Shown: piece by piece, positions 18,599-26,176 of the stretch
Layout: each line of letters starts with the position of its first letter
Position numbering within the stretch: position 1 is the stretch's first letter
NCBI GenBank assembly: GCA_024398055.1
Contig: CP073749.1
Span: 2,232,594 to 2,296,593 of the forward strand
Length of the DNA stretch: 64,000 nt
Reading direction: 5' to 3'
Source: a bacterium SCSIO 12741
GTDB taxonomy: Bacteria; Bacteroidota; Bacteroidia; Flavobacteriales_G; Salibacteraceae
Translations under genes and position numbers: made by a program
Notes under the pieces: model-generated
What the model was told of the DNA's origin: nothing
Databases searched by the model: none
The model's input: only the letters and a program-made list of their open reading frames with translations

Positions 18599-19061
18599 TT
18601 TCTTCCTCGGGATTTACGCCTCCCATCACTTCTTCAGCCAGTTCAGAGAAGTCAAATTCATCGCTGTTTAGCATGGCTTCGTAGTGTTCTTTAGACCAGA
18701 TTTCGATCCGTTCTCCATTGCCCAGTACTTTGATTTCCTTGCCGATTTCGGCGGTGGTAGAAAGTACTTTGGGGATGAGTAGGCGACCCGTGCCATCCAG
18801 TTGGACTGGAGTGGCGCCGTTGTTGAATTTCCGGATAAACAGAGCGTTTTTGCGAATAAATCGGTTGAGCTTATTGAGTTGTTTGCTCACCTTATCCCAC
18901 TCTTGTTTGGGGTACAGAACCAAGCATTTTTCGTGTGTGTCCCGGTTGATGACAAAACCTTCATGTACAAGGGATTCCATCTGCTTTTTCAAGCCATTAG
19001 GAAGCATCATTCGCCCCTTGGCGTCTACACGACAGTCATATTCCCCTAACAAATTGATCAT
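18591..19061 (-). CDS. mraZ: Transcriptional regulator MraZ
   Basis: The first gene of the dcw cluster: a DNA-binding protein built from two SpoVT/AbrB-like swapped-hairpin repeats. It has 156 residues from the ATG at 19061. An alternative TTG at 19079 would add six residues. The two repeat signatures are visible: DAKGRMMLP at about 13-21 and LDGTGRLLIP in the second half. In E. coli and Mycoplasma, MraZ binds direct repeats spaced 10 bp apart upstream of its own gene, and four such boxes occur here at 19107-19145. It most likely autoregulates the cluster. Confidence 0.95.
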   Translation of the reverse strand: MINLLGEYDCRVDAKGRMMLPNGLKKQMESLVHEGFVINRDTHEKCLVLYPKQEWDKVSKQLNKLNRFIRKNALFIRKFNNGATPVQLDGTGRLLIPKVLSTTAEIGKEIKVLGNGERIEIWSKEHYEAMLNSDEFDFSELAEEVMGGVNPEEENE

Positions 19062-19089
19062 CACTCGGATTTCACCCAAAAAACAGCGA

Positions 19090-19097
19090 TAAAAGTA
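19090..19097 (-). promoter_or_regulatory. Possible -7 element of the mraZ promoter
   Basis: TACTTTTA on the minus strand matches the Bacteroidetes -7 consensus TAnnTTTG at all but the last base. It lies 28 nt upstream of the mraZ ATG and immediately downstream of the four MraZ-type boxes. No clear -33 TTG at ideal spacing was seen. Confidence 0.35.
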
Positions 19098-19106
19098 CGA
19101 CTATTT

Positions 19107-19145
19107 TACCACTTTCTACCACAAGCTACCATTTTTTACCACTTT
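19107..19145 (-). promoter_or_regulatory. Four MraZ-box direct repeats (10-bp period)
   Basis: On the minus strand four copies of an AAAGTGGTA-like word follow one another with exactly 10-bp spacing. The TACC of each copy on the plus strand begins at 19107, 19117, 19127 and 19137. Three cores are GTGGTA and one is ATGGTA. MraZ of other bacteria recognises TGGGN or AAAGTG-type boxes with the same 10-bp phase. The array ends 45 bp upstream of the mraZ ATG and would overlap the -33 region of the proposed promoter, a geometry that fits autorepression. Confidence 0.8.
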
Positions 19146-19309
19146 GTTGAAAACTTTTGATTTTTGCGGTGTCCCAGGCGCACTGAGGGATTGCGTGAAA
19201 TGGGCGTAAAATGTGAGTAGTGAGGCATTAAGGTGGAAGTGTCGGCTGGGCAATGAACATAGTAGTGTTAATACAGCATGGTTCATGCACTAGCGGTAAG
19301 GGCAAAATG

Positions 19310-19317
19310 ATTAATTT
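19310..19317 (+). promoter_or_regulatory. Possible -7 element for the hydrolase-engB operon
   Basis: TAATTTTG matches the Bacteroidetes -7 consensus TAnnTTTG exactly and lies 26 nt upstream of the ATG at 19344. A convincing -33 element is not visible, so this is tentative. The rest of 19146-19309 holds no recognisable gene. Confidence 0.35.
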
Positions 19318-19343
19318 TGAATTTCCGCAATCGCATACCGTGA

Positions 19344-20108
19344 ATGGAATACGAGCTTAAGAAAGAAGGAAAGTTTGAATATCTGGAAGAAGGGGAAGGG
19401 CCGGTTATAGTAATCCTACACGGATTGTTTGGCGCCATGAGTAACTTTCAGGACGTTGTCCCCCATTTTAGCAAGAAGTATAAAGTAGTTATTCCTTTAC
19501 TACCTATCTATACCTTGCCTGTTATTAATACCCATGTAAAGGCCCTGGGTAAATTCCTTCGTGAATTCATTGAATTCAAAGGATATGAAGAAGTGAACCT
19601 GTTGGGCAACTCGCTCGGAGGTCACGTGGGGTTGATTTACACCTCCCGCTATCCCGAAGGTGTGAGAACACTTACTTTAACAGGAAGTTCTGGATTATAT
19701 GAAAACGCTTTTGGTGGATCATTCCCCAAAAGAGGCAATTACGAATTCATTCGTAAAAAAGTAGAATACACATTCTTCGATCCTAAAAACGCTACTGAGC
19801 CAATGGTTAATGAGTGTTTTGAGATCGTAAATGACAAAAGTCGTGCTCTCCGTGTGATCGCTTTAGCCAAGTCGGCTATCCGTCACAACATGGCCAAGGA
19901 GCTTCCTACCATGGAAACACCTACGTGCCTGATCTGGGGGAAAAACGATTTGATTACACCTCCCGAGGTAGCAGAAGAATTCAAGGAATTGATGCCTAAA
20001 GCCGATCTATTCTGGATCGATAAGTGTGGCCACGCCCCAATGATGGAGCACCCTGAAGAATTCAACAAGATTTTGACCGATTGGTATGATCGGGAATTGG
20101 CTTCTTGA
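19344..20108 (+). CDS. Alpha/beta-fold hydrolase
   Basis: A 254-residue cytoplasmic alpha/beta hydrolase. The oxyanion segment HGLFGAMSNF lies near residue 26. The nucleophile elbow GNSLGG places Ser at about residue 91. The acid is in IWGKNDLITPP and the catalytic His in KCGHAPMMEHPEE near the C-terminus, so the triad is complete. The substrate cannot be read from the sequence. Its partner is engB, whose ATG overlaps the stop by one base. This hydrolase-engB-gldC-gldB-nadE neighbourhood is common in Flavobacteriia. Confidence 0.88.
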   Translation: MEYELKKEGKFEYLEEGEGPVIVILHGLFGAMSNFQDVVPHFSKKYKVVIPLLPIYTLPVINTHVKALGKFLREFIEFKGYEEVNLLGNSLGGHVGLIYTSRYPEGVRTLTLTGSSGLYENAFGGSFPKRGNYEFIRKKVEYTFFDPKNATEPMVNECFEIVNDKSRALRVIALAKSAIRHNMAKELPTMETPTCLIWGKNDLITPPEVAEEFKELMPKADLFWIDKCGHAPMMEHPEEFNKILTDWYDRELAS

Positions 20109-20728
20109 TGTTCGCCCCCGTTTCTTTTGTAAAAAGTAGTGATCGGTTGGAGATTTGTCCAACACCCGATCGTCCCGAGTATGCCTTTATTGGTCGTTCC
20201 AATGTGGGGAAGTCCTCGTTGATCAATTGCCTGGCTCATAAAAAAGGGTTGGCCAAAACGTCCGGACGCCCAGGAAAAACCAAGTTGATCAATCACTTTT
20301 GGTTTGATGAGGTTCCAGAGCAACCGAAATCGGGCTGGTACTTGGTTGACCTACCTGGATATGGTTATGCAGCGGTTTCCAAAACCGAACGAAAAAAATG
20401 GTCCAAGTTTATTGAGGAATACCTGATCAAAAGGGAAAACTTGATGTATACCTTCGTGCTGCTCGATAGCAGGTTGGAACCTCAAAAGATAGATATGGAG
20501 TTTATCAATTGGTTAGGCTCTGAGGGAATTCCTTTTGTATTGGTATATACCAAAGTAGATAAGCTTACCAAAAATGCCCTGGCCAAAAATCTGGCCGCCT
20601 ACCGCAGAAAATTATCGGAAACCTGGGAAACTTTACCCCCTCAGGTCATTACTTCTTCTACAGAAGGAAGAGGAAAGGATGAATTGCTGGAGCTTATTCG
20701 GGAGACGAATGGGCTTTATCAATCTTAA
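20108..20728 (+). CDS. engB: Ribosome biogenesis GTP-binding protein EngB/YsxC
   Basis: An Era-like P-loop GTPase needed for large-subunit ribosome assembly. The protein has 206 residues from the ATG at 20108 (overlapping the hydrolase TGA by one base). The G1 loop is GRSNVGKSS at about 29-37, G2 includes SGRPGKT, G3 is DLPGYG and G4 is TKVDK. The AKTSGRPGKTKLINHF segment is characteristic of EngB rather than Era or Der. It ends the rightward operon, followed by an AT-rich inverted-repeat spacer. Confidence 0.96.
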   Translation: MFAPVSFVKSSDRLEICPTPDRPEYAFIGRSNVGKSSLINCLAHKKGLAKTSGRPGKTKLINHFWFDEVPEQPKSGWYLVDLPGYGYAAVSKTERKKWSKFIEEYLIKRENLMYTFVLLDSRLEPQKIDMEFINWLGSEGIPFVLVYTKVDKLTKNALAKNLAAYRRKLSETWETLPPQVITSSTEGRGKDELLELIRETNGLYQS

Positions 20729-20815
20729 ATGATCAGGTTCAATTTTAAATTTTCAATTTGTGCTACCTGAGAAGCATTGAAAATTGATCATTTACCCTTA
20801 AAATTTAAAATTGAA
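20727..20815. repeat. Nested AT-rich inverted repeats between convergent genes
   Basis: Three perfect inverted pairs are packed into 89 bp between the engB and gldC stops: AAATGATCA (20727-20735) with 20785-20793; TTCAATTTTAAATTTT (20738-20753) with 20800-20815; and TTTTCAAT (20750-20757) with 20776-20783. The pairs are mutually exclusive in part, so alternative folds are possible. It may terminate both converging transcripts, although the stems are AT-only and no canonical G/C stem is present. Confidence 0.6.
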
Positions 20816-21151
20816 TCATTGCTTGTCAATGATTCCCGTTTCTTCTCCAAAGTACCGGGCAAACTCTCGCATGTGAAACGCCATGTTATCTTCACCAGTG
20901 GCTCGGTTGTAGGAGTCAGCCATGGTGAGCATGGTTTGGTGGAAAAAGATGCGCATATCATCAACAGTCATATCCTTAGTCCAAAGGTCAATCTTGAGGG
21001 TGTTTTTGGATTTCTTATCCCAAATAGAAATTAAGGTGGCATCACACACTCCCTGTTCCTGATTATCCGAAGAGGACCATTTCATTCTTTCTGGAACGTG
21101 GTTTTCATCCAGTTCCACATCTATGCTGATTTGTGTTTTTTTCAGAGCCAT
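20816..21151 (-). CDS. gldC: Gliding motility protein GldC
   Basis: A 111-residue soluble protein matching GldC of gliding Flavobacteria: it opens MALKKTQISIDVELDENHVPE, continues through MKWSSSD and DATLISIWDKKSKNTL, and ends with the conserved FAREFG-like segment (MREFARYFGEETGI). The partner gldB is encoded 1 bp upstream, which is the usual gldBC arrangement. GldB and GldC are required for gliding in Flavobacterium johnsoniae. GldC is thought to be accessory to GldB. The gene is also found in non-gliding relatives, so its presence alone does not prove motility. Confidence 0.9.
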   Translation of the reverse strand: MALKKTQISIDVELDENHVPERMKWSSSDNQEQGVCDATLISIWDKKSKNTLKIDLWTKDMTVDDMRIFFHQTMLTMADSYNRATGEDNMAFHMREFARYFGEETGIIDKQ

Positions 21152-21152
21152 A

Positions 21153-22163
21153 CTACAATGAGGGTTTGTATCCTGATTTGTTCAGAATGATTTGGGGGTC
21201 GGAGGTGTTGAGTAATTCTTCAGGGGTCACTTCGGAATTGTTTTCCATGTAGGAACGAACAATCTTCCAGCCCATCCAAAAACCAATTTGGGAAGGGGCT
21301 TCTTGGGAGAATCCTGTTGTAAAAGGTCCTTCGGCCAAGTATTTCTGGTATTGATTCCGGTGAATATTGAAGAGTAAATTTTCGTTTACAAAGTGTCCCC
21401 AAAGCATGGTTTCGTTGGTCTCGCACCATTCCAGTTGTTTGCTGGTCCAGCCAATCTTAATGGAGTCCGGTGTTTCGGGCAACAAAAGATCGAGCATGTA
21501 AAAGATTTTACCAGCGTAAACCATTTCATTGAGCAGGGTTTTGTTTTCAGGGTCTGGCTCAAAGTCGCTTTGAATCCACCCTTTAACGGCATCCTTAACC
21601 AAAAACTGGCGGTTCAATTTTCTTTTCCGGTAAGCCGGGTAGCCCAATTGACTGTAATAATAGTAATCTGAACCCAGGTACATATCGAGCCCAATTCCCA
21701 AAGTTGAATCGGAAGCAGCAATGGCGTAGTTAAAACCAGATATATAGGTTACCACCTGAGGAATAGGACGCTCGGGCAAATAGTGCTTGAAATAGCGAAA
21801 AGCTTGTTTGAGTTCTTCCTGTTCCGGTTCAAGATCCCCTAAGGTCTCTTGGGTTTTGTTGTAAATCTTTTGGATGTCAGAATCATAAACAAAATCCTTT
21901 AATACACTGGGTAGCAAAGGGTCGTTTACTGCACCTACATTTAGGATGCTTTCTACATATTGACTAAAGAAGTTGCCGTATTTTACCTTCAGTGCCGGCA
22001 CTTTTTCCTCCATGGAGTACTTTTTGGCAAAGAGTTCACGGTCCAATCTGCTCCATCGCAGATCCACTTCAATTTGACTTACATCGGGTCTCTTTGAGCC
22101 TCCCACACAAGAGGTTATCAAAAGAAGAATAGGGAAAAGTTTGAGTATGTCTTTCAGAGGCAT
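21153..22163 (-). CDS. gldB: Gliding motility lipoprotein GldB
   Basis: A 336-residue lipoprotein. I chose the ATG at 22163 because it begins MPLKDILKLFPILLLITSC, a clean lipoprotein signal with Cys at residue 19, and because a consensus -7 box (22196-22203) lies just upstream. The longer frame reaching 22256 would run through that promoter and into the divergent gene. GldB matches in length, in the DVSQIEVDLRWSRLDRELF opening of the mature part and in conserved TYISGFNYA and LGIGLDMYLGSDYYYY segments. It is thought to act at the periplasmic side of the gliding/T9SS apparatus. It precedes gldC by 1 bp. Confidence 0.9.
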   Translation of the reverse strand: MPLKDILKLFPILLLITSCVGGSKRPDVSQIEVDLRWSRLDRELFAKKYSMEEKVPALKVKYGNFFSQYVESILNVGAVNDPLLPSVLKDFVYDSDIQKIYNKTQETLGDLEPEQEELKQAFRYFKHYLPERPIPQVVTYISGFNYAIAASDSTLGIGLDMYLGSDYYYYSQLGYPAYRKRKLNRQFLVKDAVKGWIQSDFEPDPENKTLLNEMVYAGKIFYMLDLLLPETPDSIKIGWTSKQLEWCETNETMLWGHFVNENLLFNIHRNQYQKYLAEGPFTTGFSQEAPSQIGFWMGWKIVRSYMENNSEVTPEELLNTSDPQIILNKSGYKPSL

Positions 22164-22195
22164 AATTGAAAAGCCTGTAAAATTGTAAAACGACG

Positions 22196-22203
22196 CAAAT
22201 GTA
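22196..22203 (-). promoter_or_regulatory. Probable -7 element of the gldB promoter
   Basis: TACATTTG on the minus strand fits the Bacteroidetes consensus TAnnTTTG perfectly. A TTG lies 16 bp further upstream, close to the expected -33 position. It sits 32 nt before the chosen gldB ATG and supports that start. Confidence 0.45.
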
Positions 22204-22221
22204 GCAATACCAAATAAAGCA

Positions 22222-22998
22222 ATGCACACGATTCGAGCTTCTGTTTTTACCCTCATCTTGGGGATGGTTTGCCTCTCCTTTTCAAGTTATGCTCAGGAAG
22301 CACCTAAGCGCTTCAAATTTGGATTGATGGTGGCACCCACCTTGAATTGGCTCTCTTCTTCCAATGATGGATTTGAGTCTCGAGGGTTTACTCCTAATTT
22401 GAATTATGGTTTGTTTGCGGATATCGCCTTCAAAGGGCATTCCAGGTATTTTTTCTCTACCGGAATGACCTTGGTTTCCAACGGAGGTCGGGCCCACTAC
22501 TTCGGCGTGTCGGAAGTAAATGATGAGCAATATGAATCCAGCAACGAAGTAGAGGTACGTAACCGCTATTTGGAAGTTCCGCTGGGATTTAAGCTGCGTT
22601 CAGAAGAGATTGGTTATTCCGTTTTTTCCGGTTGGTTTGGTTTCGGTACTGGTTTTCGAGTTCGTTCTTTGCAAGATCGAGAGACTGTCATTTTTACGGA
22701 ATCTGGAGAAAAGCGGGAATCTGTAACCGATGAAGATATTAGCGACCAAATCAATCCTGTTCGTTTGTCCCTGCTCTTGGGCTTGGAATGGGAACGAAAG
22801 ATTTCTGGGGACACGTATTTCACGTTCGGCTTTACGCTCAACAATGGGTTGACCAACATATATAATGGCAATTCCTATGCAAGAGGAGAAAATGGTCAAT
22901 TGGATTGGGAAACGGTCAATGCTGATGGTTCGGCTAACGGGCCGAAGTTAAAAGCGACTTCAAGTACCCTCGCATTGCACTTGGGAGTGTATTTTTGA
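22222..22998 (+). CDS. Outer membrane beta-barrel protein (PorT-like family)
   Basis: A 258-residue exported protein. The signal peptide ends at about SSYAQ (residue 24). The mature part shows alternating hydrophobic strands with Tyr/Phe girdles, for example FKFGLMVAPTLNWL, YGLFADIAFKGHSRYFFSTGMTL and the C-terminal SSTLALHLGVYF ending in an aromatic residue. This is an eight-stranded-type barrel of the broad PorT/porin-like family in Bacteroidota. It lies between the divergent gldB and the nadE gene 33 bp downstream. PorT itself functions in T9SS, but this assignment is only to the fold. Confidence 0.75.
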   Translation: MHTIRASVFTLILGMVCLSFSSYAQEAPKRFKFGLMVAPTLNWLSSSNDGFESRGFTPNLNYGLFADIAFKGHSRYFFSTGMTLVSNGGRAHYFGVSEVNDEQYESSNEVEVRNRYLEVPLGFKLRSEEIGYSVFSGWFGFGTGFRVRSLQDRETVIFTESGEKRESVTDEDISDQINPVRLSLLLGLEWERKISGDTYFTFGFTLNNGLTNIYNGNSYARGENGQLDWETVNADGSANGPKLKATSSTLALHLGVYF

Positions 22999-23031
22999 TG
23001 CCCAATTTGTGTGAAGAGTTAAGAAGGATTC

Positions 23032-23814
23032 ATGGATTATAAAGCAGTGGCAGATCACATTACGTCCTGGTTAGGCGATTACCTTGCTGAATCAGGTACC
23101 AAGGGTTTTGTGGTTGGAGTGAGTGGTGGAATCGACTCGGCAGTATCATCTGAGTTGGCGGCCCGGACCGGGGCACCTGTTCTTTGTGTGGAAATGCCCA
23201 TTTATCAGGCCGAGAGCCAAGTCAATCGGGCGGTAAAGCACATGGAATATTTACAAGAGAAGTATTCCAATGTCTCTATTGAGCGTGTTGAATTAACAGG
23301 CGTTTTTGATTCCTTCTTGAATGCTGTACCCAAAGTTTCTGACGATCAGGATACGGGATTAACCTTGGCCAATGTTAGGGCCCGGGTTCGCATGACAACC
23401 TTGTACTATTTTGCCGGACTTCAAGGCTCTTTAGTGGTGGGTACCGGAAACAAGATCGAAGATTTTGGGATTGGATTCTATACCAAATATGGAGATGGCG
23501 GAGTTGATCTAAGCCCCATTGCCGATCTGACCAAAACCGAAGTTTACGCATTAGGTGCTGAACTGGGAATCATCGAAGACATTATGAATGCCCCGCCTAC
23601 CGATGGCCTTTGGGGAGATGATCGTACCGATGAAGATCAAATTGGAGCGTCATATCCCGAGTTAGAATGGGCTATGGACTTTTCCGGGGATGAATCCACT
23701 TTAAGCGATCGTCAAAAAGAGGTATTGGGCATTTACCGTCGATTGAACCGGGCCAATACCCATAAAATGGTTCCTATTCCGGTTTGTACTATTCCTGATT
23801 CCCTTCGTTCGTAG
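23032..23814 (+). CDS. nadE: NAD(+) synthase (ammonia-dependent type)
   Basis: Amidates deamido-NAD to NAD in the last step of NAD synthesis. The protein is 260 residues with the adenylation P-loop SGGIDSAVSSELAARTG at about 33-49, the GTGNKIED motif and the later PPTDGLWGDDRTDEDQIG segment. It lacks the N-terminal glutaminase domain of long NadE enzymes, so it should use ammonia directly. Its 3' end overlaps the converging peroxiredoxin gene by 26 bp. gldBC-nadE adjacency is typical of Flavobacteriales. Confidence 0.96.
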   Translation: MDYKAVADHITSWLGDYLAESGTKGFVVGVSGGIDSAVSSELAARTGAPVLCVEMPIYQAESQVNRAVKHMEYLQEKYSNVSIERVELTGVFDSFLNAVPKVSDDQDTGLTLANVRARVRMTTLYYFAGLQGSLVVGTGNKIEDFGIGFYTKYGDGGVDLSPIADLTKTEVYALGAELGIIEDIMNAPPTDGLWGDDRTDEDQIGASYPELEWAMDFSGDESTLSDRQKEVLGIYRRLNRANTHKMVPIPVCTIPDSLRS

Positions 23815-24349
23815 AGGTCATTCCGCGAATTACCCGCAAAGACTCTTTGATGTGTTGCTCTGGATTGAGTTGGCTGTTAAAGACGTATTGAACCACTCCT
23901 TGCTCATCTATTATATAGGTTACGCGCGAAGGAATTAGGCCTAACCAGCCCGTTGGCACTCCAAACAGTTTTCTTAATTTATTTCCCTGATCACATAATA
24001 AGGAATAGGGAAGTCGGTGTTTTTCGATAAACTCCCGATGCGACTTGGGTGAGTCGTTGCTGATTCCATAAATAGTAGCACCCAAATCCTGAAAATCGTG
24101 GTACTCGTCTCTGAATGAGCAGGCCTCTTTGGTGCAGCCGGGGGTGTGGTCTTTGGGGTAGAAATAGAGCACAACCGGACCTTGACCTAAAATAGATTCC
24201 AGCGTTACCGAATTGGAATCTTGATCTATCGTTTCAAAGGCTGGAATGTGGTCGCCAATTTTCAATTCACTCTGGGCCATAGATGAGAAATATGCTAATC
24301 CTGCCAATAGGAGGATTGAGACGAGAATAAGTTTATATCGAAAGCGCAT
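23789..24349 (-). CDS. Peroxiredoxin, BCP/PrxQ type, with N-terminal export signal
   Basis: A thiol peroxidase of 186 residues. The active-site segment DHTPGCTKEACSFRDEY contains the peroxidatic Cys and, five residues later, the resolving Cys typical of BCP/PrxQ enzymes. The preceding VLYFYPKD strand is also characteristic. An N-terminal hydrophobic stretch (YKLILVSILLLAGLAYFSSMAQ) makes this a periplasmic or membrane-anchored form, unlike cytoplasmic E. coli BCP. The start overlaps the end of pfkA by 17 bp, so it is translationally coupled to it. The 3' end overlaps nadE by 26 bp on the other strand. Confidence 0.92.
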   Translation of the reverse strand: MRFRYKLILVSILLLAGLAYFSSMAQSELKIGDHIPAFETIDQDSNSVTLESILGQGPVVLYFYPKDHTPGCTKEACSFRDEYHDFQDLGATIYGISNDSPKSHREFIEKHRLPYSLLCDQGNKLRKLFGVPTGWLGLIPSRVTYIIDEQGVVQYVFNSQLNPEQHIKESLRVIRGMTSTNEGNQE

Positions 24350-25304
24350 CTATCAAAGGAAATAGCGAAGAGCGAAGAGGCTTCTTCCGTTGAATAGAAT
24401 CCTGAACAGAAGTTTCGGTTACTTCCCAATTCTGCAAACCTACCATGATATCTGACTTGCCGTCCAAAAGGGATAGTACTGCTTGATGCCCCAGCCGGCT
24501 GCCCAAAACCCGATCGATCGTACTGGGTTTTCCTCCACGTTGTAGGTGGCCCAATATGGTTACCCGGGTGTCGTATTCGTTGTAGTGTTGTTTCACCTTT
24601 TGAGCAATTTCCAGGGCACCGCCTCCGTCATCGCCCTCAGCAACGATAACAATGCTGGAGTTCTTTTTGTGCTTCCTGCTTTCCTTGAGTTTGTTGACCA
24701 GGTCGTGAATGTCGGTTACGGTTTCAGGTAAAAGAATTTCTTCCGCCCCCACGGCAATTCCGGTGTTTAAGGCAATGTATCCAGAGTCTCGACCCATCAC
24801 TTCCACAAAAAACAAGCGATTGTGCGAAGCTGCCGTGTCTTTGATTTTATCAACGGCTTCCACCACGGTATTGCAGGCCGTGTCAAAACCGATGGTGAGA
24901 TCGGTTCCAAATAGATCATTGTCAATGGTACCTGGAACTCCGATGTAGGGAATGCCGAATTCCCGATGGAAGATTTCGGCTCCCGTAAAAGATCCGTCTC
25001 CACCGATAACGATCAAACCTTCAATGCCGGCGGCCTTAACCTTTTCAAAAGCCTGTTGCCTGCCCTCAGAAGTTCTAAACGATTCCGATCGTGCCGAGCG
25101 CAGAATAGTGCCGCCGCGTTGAAGAATGTTTGAGACATCACGAGAATTTAGCGGAATAAAGTCGCCTTCGACTAATCCATTAAATCCTTCATAGATTCCC
25201 ATTACCTCCACTTCATGAAACAAGGCCGTTCGAACCACTGAACGAATGCAGGCATTCATGCCCGGGGCATCACCGCCCGATGTAAATACACCAATTTTTT
25301 TCAT
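24333..25304 (-). CDS. pfkA: ATP-dependent 6-phosphofructokinase
   Basis: The glycolytic kinase that phosphorylates fructose-6-phosphate. It has 323 residues from MKKIGVFTSGGDAPGMNA. Another ATG 6 nt upstream is possible. It has the ATP site TSGGDAPG, IGGDGSFTGA, the catalytic GTIDNDLFGTDLTIGFDTA loop and the MGRDSGYIA sugar-phosphate motif. Gly rather than Asp at the third position of GGDGS favours ATP over pyrophosphate as donor. It overlaps the peroxiredoxin gene downstream. Confidence 0.96.
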   Translation of the reverse strand: MKKIGVFTSGGDAPGMNACIRSVVRTALFHEVEVMGIYEGFNGLVEGDFIPLNSRDVSNILQRGGTILRSARSESFRTSEGRQQAFEKVKAAGIEGLIVIGGDGSFTGAEIFHREFGIPYIGVPGTIDNDLFGTDLTIGFDTACNTVVEAVDKIKDTAASHNRLFFVEVMGRDSGYIALNTGIAVGAEEILLPETVTDIHDLVNKLKESRKHKKNSSIVIVAEGDDGGGALEIAQKVKQHYNEYDTRVTILGHLQRGGKPSTIDRVLGSRLGHQAVLSLLDGKSDIMVGLQNWEVTETSVQDSIQRKKPLRSSLFPLIDALSI

Positions 25305-25358
25305 AGTCATCAATTGCCGCTGAAAGGTACGGAAGAGACTTGAGAAATGAGATGCGAT

Positions 25359-25374
25359 CCCGATGGTTATCGGG
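25359..25374. repeat. Palindromic hairpin CCCGAT-ATCGGG with degenerate GAGAT repeats
   Basis: A perfect 6-bp stem with GGTT loop. It is followed to about 25440 by irregular TTCGAGAT, TTGAGAT and CGAGAT words spaced 7-10 bp. A comparable hairpin followed by GATTCGCGATT occurs at 31348-31380. Such palindrome-plus-GAGAT spacers look like dispersed intergenic elements. No function is evident. Confidence 0.5.
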
Positions 25375-25517
25375 AGAGATTCGAGATTTGAGGTTCGAGA
25401 TGCGAGATATCAGGATTGAGATATGAGAATGGGAGACTTGAAATCCGAACAGGGCATTTGCGGTTAGGTTACCTTTATGCCATGCAATTTAATGAAGCGA
25501 CTAAAGTTGAATTTGGG

Positions 25518-26129
25518 ATGAAGATTTTGATTCAATTGATTGTTATGGCCGTAGTTGGAGTGTCATGTGTAGGCGAGGAGCTAAACAATCAGAAGAGTCT
25601 GACTTTGTCTGATGACATTGATTCAATTGATGCTAATAGAGATACGACTGGAACTTTCAATCAAATTAGCTTCGTGGATGTTACTGATTTTTTTAGGAGA
25701 CATAAAGAGGTTGAATTGGTGGAAGTAATTCCAATAGACAGTGTTGGTCGAATCACTTTAATCAAGAAAATGCACGATAGTGGATTATGGCCAGATGCAG
25801 AATCATCCTCTTATTCGACAATAAGGTTCTCGGATGGGAAGAAATGCAATATTTCGTTCCATTTAATTGAATTCAAAAGTCTCTCTTCAGCCGAGGAGAG
25901 TTTTAGGAAAATGAAAGAGCTGGTTGATTCGGATTCTTATTTTGAGAAACCGTTCAACTTATTTTACATCGACGGAAATAAAATCTACCTTTTTTCTGAT
26001 ATGATATTTTCAGAAACTGATTTTGGCTACGAGGTGTTAATTAATATGGTCCAAAGCTTTTGCCCTGAAGAAGCAGTTTATAATTCTCCAGATCCAGGAT
26101 TTAAGCAGGTAATCCAAAACTGTAGGTAG
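25518..26129 (+). CDS. AT-rich orphan lipoprotein, unknown function
   Basis: A 203-residue protein from the ATG at 25518, chosen because it opens into MKILIQLIVMAVVGVSC, a lipoprotein signal with Cys17. An in-frame start at 25416 would add 34 non-signal residues encoded in the repetitive spacer. The mature part is acidic and Ser-rich with no recognisable domain. The segment SSAEESFRKMKELVDSDSYF looks helical. Sampled 60-bp lines of this gene are about 30-32 percent G+C against about 45 percent in the adjoining pfkA line counted, suggesting recent transfer. It is alone on its strand between pfkA and the L,D-transpeptidase. Confidence 0.7.
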   Translation: MKILIQLIVMAVVGVSCVGEELNNQKSLTLSDDIDSIDANRDTTGTFNQISFVDVTDFFRRHKEVELVEVIPIDSVGRITLIKKMHDSGLWPDAESSSYSTIRFSDGKKCNISFHLIEFKSLSSAEESFRKMKELVDSDSYFEKPFNLFYIDGNKIYLFSDMIFSETDFGYEVLINMVQSFCPEEAVYNSPDPGFKQVIQNCR

Positions 26130-26176
26130 TAATAATGAAAGGCTTTTGATGGATTGACTATCCAATAAAGTTTAGA

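Noticed and set aside
19107-19145. Short evenly spaced repeats suggesting a CRISPR array
   Set aside because: The repeat unit is only about 10 bp with no unique spacers and it sits in front of mraZ. MraZ boxes explain it.
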